64,000 nt of DNA, from positions 707,858 to 771,857 of the forward strand of contig JAFDWR010000001.1 in NCBI GenBank assembly GCA_018268355.1, in the 5' to 3' direction. A model generated the notes under the pieces. It was not told where the DNA came from. It made no database searches and saw only the letters and a program-made list of their open reading frames with translations. Both the position numbers and the translations under genes were made by a program. Position 1 is the first letter of the stretch. Each line of letters starts with the position of its first letter. Positions 47,947 through 57,983 of the stretch are shown here, one piece after another. This DNA is from Armatimonadota bacterium. GTDB taxonomy: Bacteria; Armatimonadota; Fimbriimonadia; Fimbriimonadales; Fimbriimonadaceae.

Positions 47947-48840
47947 TTAAGGTTGGGATTTCAGAGCCTGCGCCATGGTGCGCAGTTCCTCTGCGGCCTT
48001 CTCTGGCCCGAGCGTCCATCGTTCGGTGTGGCTGAGGGCCTCTCCGACCTTGAGGTGTTTCCCTCGACCGAGCGACTCCACCTCAAGCATGTCCGACCGC
48101 GTGTAGACCTCGAAATTGGCCCCCTGGTCGACGCCGAGCGACGTGCCTTCCACGCGATCATATCTCTCAGCGTCGAACGTTTTCAGGAACGATTGACCCT
48201 GCCACTGGTAGGCCGCCCAGCCTTCTTCGAGCGGCATCCCAACCTTGATCGGCCCCGCGTCGGCATTGTGGAGTTCGCCAAAACCGTTGACGAACCGCAG
48301 CCTTGGATCACACAGGTCGGTGTAACGCCACAGAACCAGACTCGAGGTGGGCAGGAGCTCGCCCGTTCCCTGCTTCGGGGTGGGGAGCGGCCAGACGCAG
48401 TACCCGCCCGGCTTCATCACGGTCACGCCCCAAGGCGCGACGTGGAAAAGATCCTCCCGTTGAAGCTGCACACGGTGAATGATCTCGATCCCATTCTCGA
48501 TGCCGCGAATCGAAAGCCGCTTCTGCATCCCCGCCGCATCAACCGGCGCCATGAAGTGGGTCCATTCGCCGTCCTCGCTCATCTCAACCGCGTGGTTGTC
48601 GGGCGCGGTGGTCCGGCCCGCGATCTCGGGAGCAATCCAGAATCGGTGCCCGCCGTACGAGCGATACTCGTCTCCGCCAATCAGGCCCTCGTGCTTCTCG
48701 TAGACCCGCAGAGGGCTCTCGCCGCCATCGCGGCTGAAGCTCAGGATCCGCGGCCCAACATCGAGGGTGACCACGACCCGAAAGGGGCCGCAATTCAGCT
48801 CCGCGTTGTTGGGGCGTCCGGCAAACTCAACGATTCTCAT
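47947..48840 (-). CDS. DUF4380-like aldose-epimerase-fold protein
   Basis: 297 aa from ATG 48840. Beta-rich. V-V-V-T-L-D-V-G-P-R-I-L-S-F near 22-35, then G-G-D-E-Y-R-S-Y-G-G-H-R-F-W-I-A-P-E near 56-73, the core of DUF4380, which has a galactose-mutarotase-like fold, and late W-A-A-Y near 215. Probably binds a sugar or works on its anomers; unproven. The ATG overlaps the UPF0182 stop (ATGA), so the two are co-translated. No signal peptide. Confidence 0.72.
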   Translation of the reverse strand: MRIVEFAGRPNNAELNCGPFRVVVTLDVGPRILSFSRDGGESPLRVYEKHEGLIGGDEYRSYGGHRFWIAPEIAGRTTAPDNHAVEMSEDGEWTHFMAPVDAAGMQKRLSIRGIENGIEIIHRVQLQREDLFHVAPWGVTVMKPGGYCVWPLPTPKQGTGELLPTSSLVLWRYTDLCDPRLRFVNGFGELHNADAGPIKVGMPLEEGWAAYQWQGQSFLKTFDAERYDRVEGTSLGVDQGANFEVYTRSDMLEVESLGRGKHLKVGEALSHTERWTLGPEKAAEELRTMAQALKSQP

Positions 48841-51662
48841 GGGTTGGATTTCACGATCTGGTCGAGGTTCTTTCGTATCGACTTCTGCAGCTCGCCATAC
48901 TTGGCCCAATCGCCAGCCTTGAGGGCAGCATCCGCCTGTCGGTAGAGCTCGAGGGTCGCCTTCGCGAGCTCCTTGACGCTCGGCGCGTTGGGGGTCGGCC
49001 CGGGCTGGGGCTGCGTCCCCGGGTCGGGAGGAATCGGGTTGGCGTCGGGGCCGTTGGCGAGTCCCTGAAGCAGCTGCCTCGTCGCCGACTCCACAGAATC
49101 GCCGATCACCACGTTGTTCGCAAGGCCAAGGATCACCTTCTTCAATCGAGGCACCGCTTGGAGGCCCGATGTTGCGCCCTGCGGGTAGATCGGTTCGGCG
49201 TAGAGCACGCTGTTTCCGACCGGCAGAACGAGCATGTTGCCGACGACGATCTTCGTCTCGCCGCCACCTCGAAGCTGGAGGTTCGTCGCGGTGACTTGCG
49301 GGTCACTCGTGAAGTTGGTCTCCATCTGCTCAGGACCGGGGATGTTTTCGCCCTTGGCGAACCGGTAGAGCTTCAGCTTGCCATAGTTCGGACCGTCGCA
49401 TCGGGCCACGAAGTAGCCGACCATGTTCGACTTCCCGCGCGGTGTCATCGGCAGCATGAGGGCGAACTCGTCCTTGGGCTCCTTGGGAAGCTGCATCTGC
49501 ACGTAGTAAGGCGGCAGGTCCTCGCTCGAACCTCCCATTCCCCGCTGACGCGGGAGGTCCCACGCATCGTTGTTGTTGAGGAAAATCGTCGGGTCGGTGA
49601 CGTGGTAGCTCGTGAGGATGAACGACTGAATCCGGAACAGGTCCTCGGGGTAGCGGTAGTGCTTGACAATCTCCGCCGGGGCGGCACTTCCCTCTTCAAC
49701 CGACCCCGGATAGACGCCGCGCCACGCCTTCAGAAGCGGGTCCTTGTCATCGACGGCATAAGCATGAAGCTCGCCGGTGTAGGCGTCGATCGTCACCTTC
49801 ACCGAGTTTCGGATGTAGTTCACCGTTCGGCCCGCGTACGCGATCATCGGGCTGTAAGGCACCTGGTCGGTCGTCGTGTAGCCATCCATGATCCAAACTA
49901 GCCGTCCGTCGATCACCGTGATGTACGGGTCATCGTCAAAGGCGAGGAACGGCAAGGCGCGCTGAGCACGGCGTCGCACGCCGCGATAGACGAGCACCCG
50001 CGAGTTGGCGGTGACGTTCGACGAGACGAGCAAGTTGCCATCGCTGAAGGTCTTGGCAAGGGCGAGCCGCTGGAAGAACCCGCCAACCGGAATGCCGCGG
50101 CTTCCCTCCCACCGGTGCTCCGCGATGCTGTCTTGCATCGAGTAGTCCACTTCGGGGACCTTGGAATCGACGACCACGTAACTGTCGCGCAGTCGCCCAC
50201 CGAAGTCCTCGTCGTCAAAGTCGCTGAAGTAGATGCGCGGTTGCTTCACCTCGGGGCCACCGCGTCCCGATTGAATCGGGATGTCGCGAAGGACGAAGTT
50301 CGGCTCGCCATAGTTGTTCGCCTCGTGAGTGGGCGCCATGACGAGGCCGTAGCCGTGGATGTATTGCAGCTTGGTGTTGAGCCAGGTCCGTGCGTTCTCG
50401 CTCAGCCCGTCGACCTTGAGGTCGCGCGGGGCGAGCATGACCAGCCGCTGGCGACCGTTGATCATGTAGCGATCAACGTCGACATCGGTGAAGGTGTAAA
50501 ACGGCCGGAAAGTCTGGAGGATTTCCACCGTGGTCTTGATGATCTCGGGATCCCAAAGCCGGATGTTCTCGATCGTGCCCTTGGCACTGCGAAACTCCTC
50601 GGCAGTGGGGGCGGCGGTGACGGTGAGGTCCTCGCCCTTGATTCCATCGAGGCCATAAGCGAACCGGGTGGACTCAATCGCGCGCTTGGCGTTCGGTCCT
50701 TCCCGGGTCAGCTTGTCGGGGTCAACGAGGAACCGCTGAACGTAAGCCGGATAGGCCCCGAGAAGGATGACACTCAGGACGATGAGGCAGCCGAGGCCCA
50801 CGAGCATTCGGCGGGCAAAGCCGGCTCGGCCCACGCCGATCAGCAACACGACGCCGATGACTCCGGTAAGGATGGCAACGAAGCGCTCGAGCGGCAGCTT
50901 GGCGAGCATGGCCGCGCCCGCGCCGGTGAACTGCATCGACTCCACGGTGCCGTAAGAGAACGTGCTGAGGAAGGTGTTCACCCCGCTCACGATGAACATC
51001 AGCGAGATCAGTCCAAACAGGACCATCGCCGGTTTGCCCGGCGCGGGGCGAGACTTGAGGTCAAACGGTCCGTTCCACGAGGCAAGCGCGAGAAGGCCGA
51101 CCACGACGAGGTTGACCATGATGATTCGGCCCAGGACGTGGACGACGAGTCGATAGAACGGCAGCTTGAAGATGAAGAAGCCGAGGTCCATGCCGAAGAT
51201 CGGATCTTGCCTTCCAAACGGCACCGCGTTCTGGAAGAGGAGAACGGTGCGCCACTCCTTCGTAAGGCTCAGACCGATGATCAGACCCGCCAGGAGCGGC
51301 AAACCCCAGACCAGTCCCTTCGGCTTGCGGCTGAGGAACTGCCGGAGGCCGATCATCTGGAGTTCGAATGGCGAATCGGCGTCGGGGCGCGGCGGAGTCA
51401 GGCCCTTCAGCGCCTCGCGAACGAGGAAAAAGGTGACGAGGAAGGCAACGCCAAACCCGGCGAGAAAGAGCGTGACCGACGGCCAGAATGCCCGCCAAAA
51501 CACGTCGGTTCGGCCAAGGTCGTGCTTGTACCAAAGGTAGTCGACGTAGGTCTCCGACGCAAGCAGAAACGCGACGAAGAGCACGATAAGAACCATGGCC
51601 CCGATCCGCGAAGGATTCCAGAAGCGCGGTGGTTTAGGTCGAATCACACCATCAACGTCCAT
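48837..51662 (-). CDS. UPF0182 family large membrane protein
   Basis: 941 aa, the normal length for UPF0182 (COG1615). Seven N-terminal membrane helices within residues 1-310 (beginning I-G-A-M-V-L-I-V-L-F-V), followed by a large extracytoplasmic domain. Landmarks: V-D-Y-L-W-Y near 35, Q-R-F-L-V-D-P-D-K-L near 309, E-x-P-Y-I and Y-G-L-V-M-A-P near 435, and D-G-Y-T-T-T-D-Q-V-P-Y-S near 597-608, F-T-D-V near 390. The C-terminal ~70 residues (Pro-rich linker then a helical A-x-A-L-K-A-G-D-W-A-K-Y-G-E-L segment) are a typical family tail. Function unknown. Translationally coupled to DUF4380. Confidence 0.92.
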   Translation of the reverse strand: MDVDGVIRPKPPRFWNPSRIGAMVLIVLFVAFLLASETYVDYLWYKHDLGRTDVFWRAFWPSVTLFLAGFGVAFLVTFFLVREALKGLTPPRPDADSPFELQMIGLRQFLSRKPKGLVWGLPLLAGLIIGLSLTKEWRTVLLFQNAVPFGRQDPIFGMDLGFFIFKLPFYRLVVHVLGRIIMVNLVVVGLLALASWNGPFDLKSRPAPGKPAMVLFGLISLMFIVSGVNTFLSTFSYGTVESMQFTGAGAAMLAKLPLERFVAILTGVIGVVLLIGVGRAGFARRMLVGLGCLIVLSVILLGAYPAYVQRFLVDPDKLTREGPNAKRAIESTRFAYGLDGIKGEDLTVTAAPTAEEFRSAKGTIENIRLWDPEIIKTTVEILQTFRPFYTFTDVDVDRYMINGRQRLVMLAPRDLKVDGLSENARTWLNTKLQYIHGYGLVMAPTHEANNYGEPNFVLRDIPIQSGRGGPEVKQPRIYFSDFDDEDFGGRLRDSYVVVDSKVPEVDYSMQDSIAEHRWEGSRGIPVGGFFQRLALAKTFSDGNLLVSSNVTANSRVLVYRGVRRRAQRALPFLAFDDDPYITVIDGRLVWIMDGYTTTDQVPYSPMIAYAGRTVNYIRNSVKVTIDAYTGELHAYAVDDKDPLLKAWRGVYPGSVEEGSAAPAEIVKHYRYPEDLFRIQSFILTSYHVTDPTIFLNNNDAWDLPRQRGMGGSSEDLPPYYVQMQLPKEPKDEFALMLPMTPRGKSNMVGYFVARCDGPNYGKLKLYRFAKGENIPGPEQMETNFTSDPQVTATNLQLRGGGETKIVVGNMLVLPVGNSVLYAEPIYPQGATSGLQAVPRLKKVILGLANNVVIGDSVESATRQLLQGLANGPDANPIPPDPGTQPQPGPTPNAPSVKELAKATLELYRQADAALKAGDWAKYGELQKSIRKNLDQIVKSNP

Positions 51663-51703
51663 TCACCGTAGCATACGTGAATCGGAACCGAGCGGTTGAG
51701 GTC

Positions 51704-52501
51704 CTAGCCGAATCGTCCCGAGATATAGTCCTCGGTTTCCTTCTTCTGGGGGTTGAGAAAGAGGTTCTGGGTCTTCGCGACCTCAATCAATCGTCCACCG
51801 TTGAAGAACGCGGTCGTATCGCTCGCGCGCTGAGCCTGCTGCATGTTGTGGGTGACGATGACGATCGTGTATTGCTCCTTGAGGGCAAAGATCAGGTCTT
51901 CCACACGTGCGGTGGCGATCGGGTCGAGGGCGCTGCACGGCTCGTCCATCAGGATGATCTTCGGGTTCACCGCCATCGTTCGCGCGATGCAAAGCCGCTG
52001 TTGCTGGCCGCCAGAGAGTTCGAACGCGCTCTTGTTGAGCTTGTCCTTCACTTCTTCCCAGAGGGCCGCGCTCTTGAGGCACCGCTCAACGATCTCTTCC
52101 AGCTCGGAGCGCTTCTTGATGCCGTGGATCTTAGGCCCAAAGGCGATGTTCTCAAAAATCGTAGTTGGGAATGGGTTCGGCTTCTGGAAGACCATCCCTA
52201 CTTCCTTTCGGAGTTCGACCGGGTCCACGTCGGGGCCATAAAGGTCGATCTCATCCAGCAGGATCTTGCCTTCGATGCGCGCTCCGTCGACGAGGTCGTT
52301 CATCCGGTTCAGGCAACGCAGCAGGGTCGACTTTCCACAGCCCGACGGGCCGATCAGCGCGGTGACTTCATTCGCCGCGATGTCGAGGCGGATGTCCTTG
52401 AGGGCATGGTAGGAGCCATAGAAGACGTCCAACCCTTGGATCGAGATCTTAGGCTTCGACTCAGCTGAGATGGGCGGTTCGGCCACCGGGACGGAGTTCA
52501 T
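51704..52501 (-). CDS. pstB: Phosphate ABC transporter ATP-binding protein PstB
   Basis: 265 aa. Walker [10 protein letters not shown] near 53-61, the Pst hallmark Q-K-P-N-P-F-P near 106-112, signature L-S-G-G-Q-Q-Q-R near 168-175, Walker [14 protein letters not shown] near 189-201 and a His switch V-T-H-N-M. Energises phosphate import with PstCA and PstS. None of pstS, pstC, pstA or phoU is found next to it; upstream is a divergent tRNA gene and downstream UPF0182, so pstB stands alone here. Confidence 0.95.
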   Translation of the reverse strand: MNSVPVAEPPISAESKPKISIQGLDVFYGSYHALKDIRLDIAANEVTALIGPSGCGKSTLLRCLNRMNDLVDGARIEGKILLDEIDLYGPDVDPVELRKEVGMVFQKPNPFPTTIFENIAFGPKIHGIKKRSELEEIVERCLKSAALWEEVKDKLNKSAFELSGGQQQRLCIARTMAVNPKIILMDEPCSALDPIATARVEDLIFALKEQYTIVIVTHNMQQAQRASDTTAFFNGGRLIEVAKTQNLFLNPQKKETEDYISGRFG

Positions 52502-52584
52502 TCCTCATAAAGTATGGCAACTTCGTGTTAAGGAAGTGTAGATTTCGCCTCAAGCGCGATTGCTGGTAAACTCACGCTTCGAAA

Positions 52585-52660
52585 GGCGTCGTACCCAAGT
52601 GGCTAAGGGAAGGGTCTGCAAAACCCTCATTCAGCAGTTCGAATCTGCTCGGCGCCTCCA
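52585..52660 (+). tRNA. tRNA-Cys (anticodon GCA)
   Basis: 76 bases. Acceptor stem GGCGTCG / CGGCGCC (one G-T), anticodon loop TCTGCAAA with GCA at 52617-52619 flanked by GGG/CCC stem, T-arm with GTTCGAATC, discriminator T and an encoded CCA (52658-52660). T73 and the GCA anticodon are tRNA-Cys identity elements. Confidence 0.95.
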
Positions 52661-52669
52661 ACCTTTCCC

Positions 52670-53551
52670 CTACTTGCCCGGCAAGACCTTGGCGATCACC
52701 TGTTCGGCGTCCTTGGTCATGAGCTTTTGGTAGTCCTTGGCAAAATCAAGGATTGTCTGCTGGATCGGGTCCTTCTCAAGTTGCGCTGTTCGGTGCTGAA
52801 GGTCTCGTGGCAAGTTGGCCCGCTTGGAGATCAGGATCAGCTCTGCCGTTGGTGCCCGGGTTTCCAGTCCCGAATCGAGCGGATTGATATGGAGGCCCAT
52901 CCTTTGCCGGTAGGCAAAGTAGCGACTCCGGGCCACCGACGCCACCGATCCAAACGTGCGCTGCTTGGTGAGGAATTGCTGCAGTTGCGGTGCCCAGGTG
53001 CTGGCTTCCTTCGACGGTTCGGTGCGCAGCCTCGTTGCTAGCTTCTGGATCAGCCCAAACTGCGCGGCCGCCGCCTCGTAGGCGCTCTTGGGATCGGAAT
53101 ATTTCAAGACCTCCATGAGCCGCATGACGAGCACAGCATCGCGGGCAAAGCCATCGACGCTGACGTGCTCGCCGTTCTTTTCCGCCCAGTGCAGGAGCCT
53201 TCGACCCAAAACTCGTCGGGCCTCAAAGATCTCTTCCTTCGCGTTGTCGGACCAATCGTCCTCAAAGGCCACCGGAATTAGATCGCGGAGCTCCCCTTTC
53301 TCGTGAGCGCGAATCCACTGGAGTGCCTCTCGCCGGAGAGCTTTGACCTTTTCGAACTCGGGTACGCCGTCCAAACAGGACGTGGCGGAGTTGACGTACG
53401 GGACGTACGCCTCGACGCGCGCTTGCTCTGTTGGGGACATCATGTCCGGCTCAAAGGGGTCGTTATAAGTCCTCGCTTGGACTCCGATCCCCAACAACAG
53501 GAGCACCGGCGCCAGCAACATGAGCTCGTAGATCAGCTTCCGTGCCGACAT
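52670..53551 (-). CDS. Membrane-anchored or exported helical protein, unknown
   Basis: 293 aa. N-terminal hydrophobic segment (about 5-24: I-Y-E-L-M-L-L-A-P-V-L-L-L-L-G-I-G-V) that may be a signal anchor. The rest is mostly helical and rich in Arg/Ala/Glu, with R-A-P-T-A-E-L-I-L-I near 232-241. No motif recognised. Divergent from an ECF sigma gene across a 168-base gap that holds overlapping inverted repeats. Confidence 0.6.
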   Translation of the reverse strand: MSARKLIYELMLLAPVLLLLGIGVQARTYNDPFEPDMMSPTEQARVEAYVPYVNSATSCLDGVPEFEKVKALRREALQWIRAHEKGELRDLIPVAFEDDWSDNAKEEIFEARRVLGRRLLHWAEKNGEHVSVDGFARDAVLVMRLMEVLKYSDPKSAYEAAAAQFGLIQKLATRLRTEPSKEASTWAPQLQQFLTKQRTFGSVASVARSRYFAYRQRMGLHINPLDSGLETRAPTAELILISKRANLPRDLQHRTAQLEKDPIQQTILDFAKDYQKLMTKDAEQVIAKVLPGK

Positions 53552-53636
53552 GGATAGGTCTAATCGTCGGCAGGTCGAGTGTCGAACCTACAGGGCCTAG
53601 CAGAAGTTTCGGGGGAATCTTTGCCCCGAGGGACCA

Positions 53637-53687
53637 ATAGGTCTGTGGACCTATGTCCACTGTTTTCGCCGTTTTCTCGCCTATAAT
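53637..53687 (+). promoter_or_regulatory. Overlapping inverted repeats and -10 box upstream of the third ECF sigma gene
   Basis: ATAGGTC (53637-53643) / GACCTAT (53648-53654) around TGTG, and overlapping it GTGGAC (53645-53650) / GTCCAC (53655-53660) around CTAT. About 20 bases on is a perfect TATAAT (53682-53687), 32 bases before the ATG. Two dyads share bases, so they cannot both form as hairpins at once; operator role inferred. Confidence 0.5.
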
Positions 53688-53719
53688 GATCTCGTTCGTT
53701 GCTCTTGTGACGAACAGGA

Positions 53720-54286
53720 ATGGAACAAAAACTGACCCCTGGTGAATGCGGGGTAATGCATTCGCAAGCGGCGCGTGATGACCGCGCCCTCGTGCTCCAG
53801 TTCGAAGCGCAACGAACTTGGATGCTGAGAAATGCGTATCGGAAGCTGCGCAACTGGGACGAGGCGCAAGACGCCGTGCAAGAAGCCCTCATCAAGGCCG
53901 TTCGGCATGCGGACCGGCTCGACCCCGAACGATCCTTACGCCCTTGGCTCAGCCGAGTGCTCGCGACCACCATCGTGGACATCGTGCGCCGGCGAGAGGT
54001 TGCCGAGTACGGCCTCGAAGACGACAGTCGCGAGGTACGGACCGAGGCAGGTGCGCCGAGGGAATTGGACAACCTGGAGGTTTCCGAGGTGGTCGAGGAA
54101 GCGATGAACAAGCTGCCTCGGTCGTATCGCCAGATCCTCCAGATGCGCTACCTCGGCGACATGGGCGTCGAGGAGATCGCGGTCGCGATGAAGCGACCGA
54201 CAGGAACGATCAAGAGCTGGCTCTTTCGGGCAAGGGAGATGCTTCGAAATGACCTGTCGATCCGTTCGCTGGACGTCGCATGCTAA
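53720..54286 (+). CDS. ECF sigma factor without adjacent anti-sigma
   Basis: 188 aa. Region 2: Q-R-T-W-M-L-R-N-A-Y-R-K-L-R-N-W-D-E-A-Q-D-A-V-Q-E-A-L-I-K-A (about 31-60), then L-R-P-W-L-S-R-V-L. Region 4: L-P-R-S-Y-R-Q-I-L-Q-M-R-Y-L-G-D-M-G-V-E-E-I-A-V-A-M-K-R-P-T-G-T-I-K-S-W-L (about 131-167). Downstream is a terminator, not an anti-sigma gene; the divergent gene at 52670 encodes an anchored protein that could conceivably be a regulator. Confidence 0.92.
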   Translation: MEQKLTPGECGVMHSQAARDDRALVLQFEAQRTWMLRNAYRKLRNWDEAQDAVQEALIKAVRHADRLDPERSLRPWLSRVLATTIVDIVRRREVAEYGLEDDSREVRTEAGAPRELDNLEVSEVVEEAMNKLPRSYRQILQMRYLGDMGVEEIAVAMKRPTGTIKSWLFRAREMLRNDLSIRSLDVAC

Positions 54287-54302
54287 ATCCGGGCAGGCGA
54301 CG

Positions 54303-54340
54303 AAAAAGGCGGCAGCTCAACCGAACTGCCGCCTTATTGC
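54303..54340. terminator. Bidirectional intrinsic terminator
   Basis: Perfect 10-bp stem AAGGCGGCAG (54306-54315) / CTGCCGCCTT (54326-54335). AAAAA precedes it (a T-tract for the minus strand) and TTATTGCTTT follows on the plus strand. It separates the convergent sigma and pseudopilin genes. Confidence 0.83.
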
Positions 54341-54352
54341 TTTCAGGCTTTC

Positions 54353-55147
<795 letters not shown>

Positions 55148-55232
55148 GATTGCAATGCACCTAACGGCTAGTTAGACCTTCGATTATACGCAAGAAGTTC
55201 GCCACAACGGCCCCTTTCACGGCGCAAATCTA

Positions 55233-56411
<1,179 letters not shown>

Positions 56412-56443
56412 GGGACTCTTTTAGTCTACGTCAACGAACCTGG

Positions 56444-56788
56444 CTAAGGCTTATCGAGGTCGACGATCTTCTTGGGAGCGGCCTTTTCTTCGGCAACCGC
56501 CTTCTTGTCTTGCTCGGAGGCGATGATCGCGTCTACGCCGGGGCCATCAACCTTCTCGTACTCGCCTTGGCCGACCTTCTTCCAGGTCGTGAATCCCTTT
56601 TCGGCGGCCTTCCCTGCCCCCGAAGGCTTCTTGATCTGGATGCTGACCTTGCTGATCACGCGGCGAACTTCCATCCCGCACTGCGGGCACATCTTGAGCG
56701 CTTCTTCGTTGATCCCCTGGATCACCGCCACACGGTTTTCGCACATCGGGCAGTCCCAATCGATCGGCTCGTACTCGTAGATCGGCAT
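56444..56788 (-). CDS. Zinc-ribbon protein, FmdB-like
   Basis: 114 aa. Begins M-P-I-Y-E-Y-E and has C-P-M-C near 13-16 and C-P-Q-C-G near 34-38, a C-x2-C...C-x2-C zinc ribbon. The rest is Lys/Glu-rich with G-F-T-T-W-K-K-V-G-Q-G-E-Y-E-K near 65-79 and no known motif. Its ATG overlaps the Eis-like stop (TAATG), so it is translationally coupled; trpB follows after 32 bases. Second FmdB-like gene in the window (other at 17722). Confidence 0.75.
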   Translation of the reverse strand: MPIYEYEPIDWDCPMCENRVAVIQGINEEALKMCPQCGMEVRRVISKVSIQIKKPSGAGKAAEKGFTTWKKVGQGEYEKVDGPGVDAIIASEQDKKAVAEEKAAPKKIVDLDKP

Positions 56789-57930
56789 TAGAAGAAGTCC
56801 ATCATGACCACGGGCCGCGGAGAAAGGAGCTGCGTCGCCTCCTGCCAGCGGTCACCGCGCACCTCGACCGCGCCAAGCCGCACCAACCGGTCGAGTGAAG
56901 GGTCGCCGAGAAACGCCTGGGTCCAAGCGGTGATCGGGGCGACAAGGTCGGGGACGTCGATGCAGGCCTCGGTGGTGACCTTCCCGTCCGCCCACGAAAT
57001 GCGCCAGGTGCCCTGGTTTTGGGGGATGTCGGGGTCGAGGAGTTCGAGGACGAACGACCCCTTCCCGCGCGGACTCAGCTTGCTCAGCGCCTGCCGGAAG
57101 TCGATCACGCGGTACATGAACGGTCGGTCCACCTCGATCTTGGGCCCTTGGTCGAGAAACTGACTGTAAAACGGACTGTCGCCCGGCTCGCACCACTCCA
57201 TCGCCGACTTGTTCACGCCGAGCTGCTCAAAGAAGCTGAGGATGGACTGATAGCCGCGCATCGACGACCAAACGAACTCGTCGACCGATTGCACGTTCCA
57301 GAACTGCCAGTCGTGCTGGACAAGCGCATAGGCCTCAACCGGGTCGCCCGCGACATAGATCGTCTGGTTAGGGTTGAGGCGGCGACGCCAAAGCACTTCA
57401 TCGCGCAGGTTGACACCGCTGCGGGCGCGGGCAAAGCTGTCGAGGCAGGGCTGGAGGACCGCCGGGTCGTGAGTCTCCAGGCGATGGACGGGAAGCTCGG
57501 CGTTGAGCTTTGGCAGGCGATTGGAAGGACAGGTGATCTTGTATCGCATCCCGCAGGTCGCGAACCCAACCCGGCGATAAAACGTCTCGCGGAACGCGGC
57601 CAGCGAGGCGAGGTCATGACCCGAGGCATAGAGGTCTTGCACCGCGGCCTGCATCATCTGGGTGCCATTTCCGCCTCGGCGAAGCACGGGGTCGACGGCA
57701 ACGCCCGCGATGCCTGCCGCCTTCAGGGTCGATTCACCCCGGGTGGTTTCGAACGGCAGAAGGGCGTAGATCCCGACCGTTTCGCTGCCCTTTTCAGCGA
57801 CGTAGCCGTTCCAGGTGAGATCGGCCCGCTGCTCTGCTTCGATGGGTTTGGCGTTGTTGTACGTCAGCGAACGCACGCGCCAAAACGTCTCATCAGCATC
57901 GGTGATCGGCCGGACCGAAATTCCTGACAT
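56788..57930 (-). CDS. Eis-like GNAT N-acetyltransferase
   Basis: 380 aa from ATG 57930 (the longer frame reaches back into recG's upstream region and is rejected). N-terminal GNAT domain (about 1-150) with G-I-A-G-V-A-V-D-P-V-L-R-R-G-G-N-G near 72-88 (the V-x-V-x-P-x-x-R-x-x-G acetyl-CoA loop), a second GNAT-like domain and a C-terminal SCP2-type fold, ending M-M-D-F-F; in Eis the C-terminal carboxylate acts as base. Eis proteins acetylate amines on aminoglycosides or peptides; substrate here unknown. Confidence 0.82.
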   Translation of the reverse strand: MSGISVRPITDADETFWRVRSLTYNNAKPIEAEQRADLTWNGYVAEKGSETVGIYALLPFETTRGESTLKAAGIAGVAVDPVLRRGGNGTQMMQAAVQDLYASGHDLASLAAFRETFYRRVGFATCGMRYKITCPSNRLPKLNAELPVHRLETHDPAVLQPCLDSFARARSGVNLRDEVLWRRRLNPNQTIYVAGDPVEAYALVQHDWQFWNVQSVDEFVWSSMRGYQSILSFFEQLGVNKSAMEWCEPGDSPFYSQFLDQGPKIEVDRPFMYRVIDFRQALSKLSPRGKGSFVLELLDPDIPQNQGTWRISWADGKVTTEACIDVPDLVAPITAWTQAFLGDPSLDRLVRLGAVEVRGDRWQEATQLLSPRPVVMMDFF

Positions 57931-57983
57931 ACTTCTGACTCCAAGTTTGGCACGAACGCCATAAGGTAGACGTCTCTTTAGCC

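Noticed and set aside
50115-51671. Long open frame (518 codons) on the plus strand opposite the UPF0182 gene
   Set aside because: Composition is Arg/Asp/Glu/His-rich without hydrophobic pattern or motifs; it is a GC-rich antisense shadow of a well-supported family gene.
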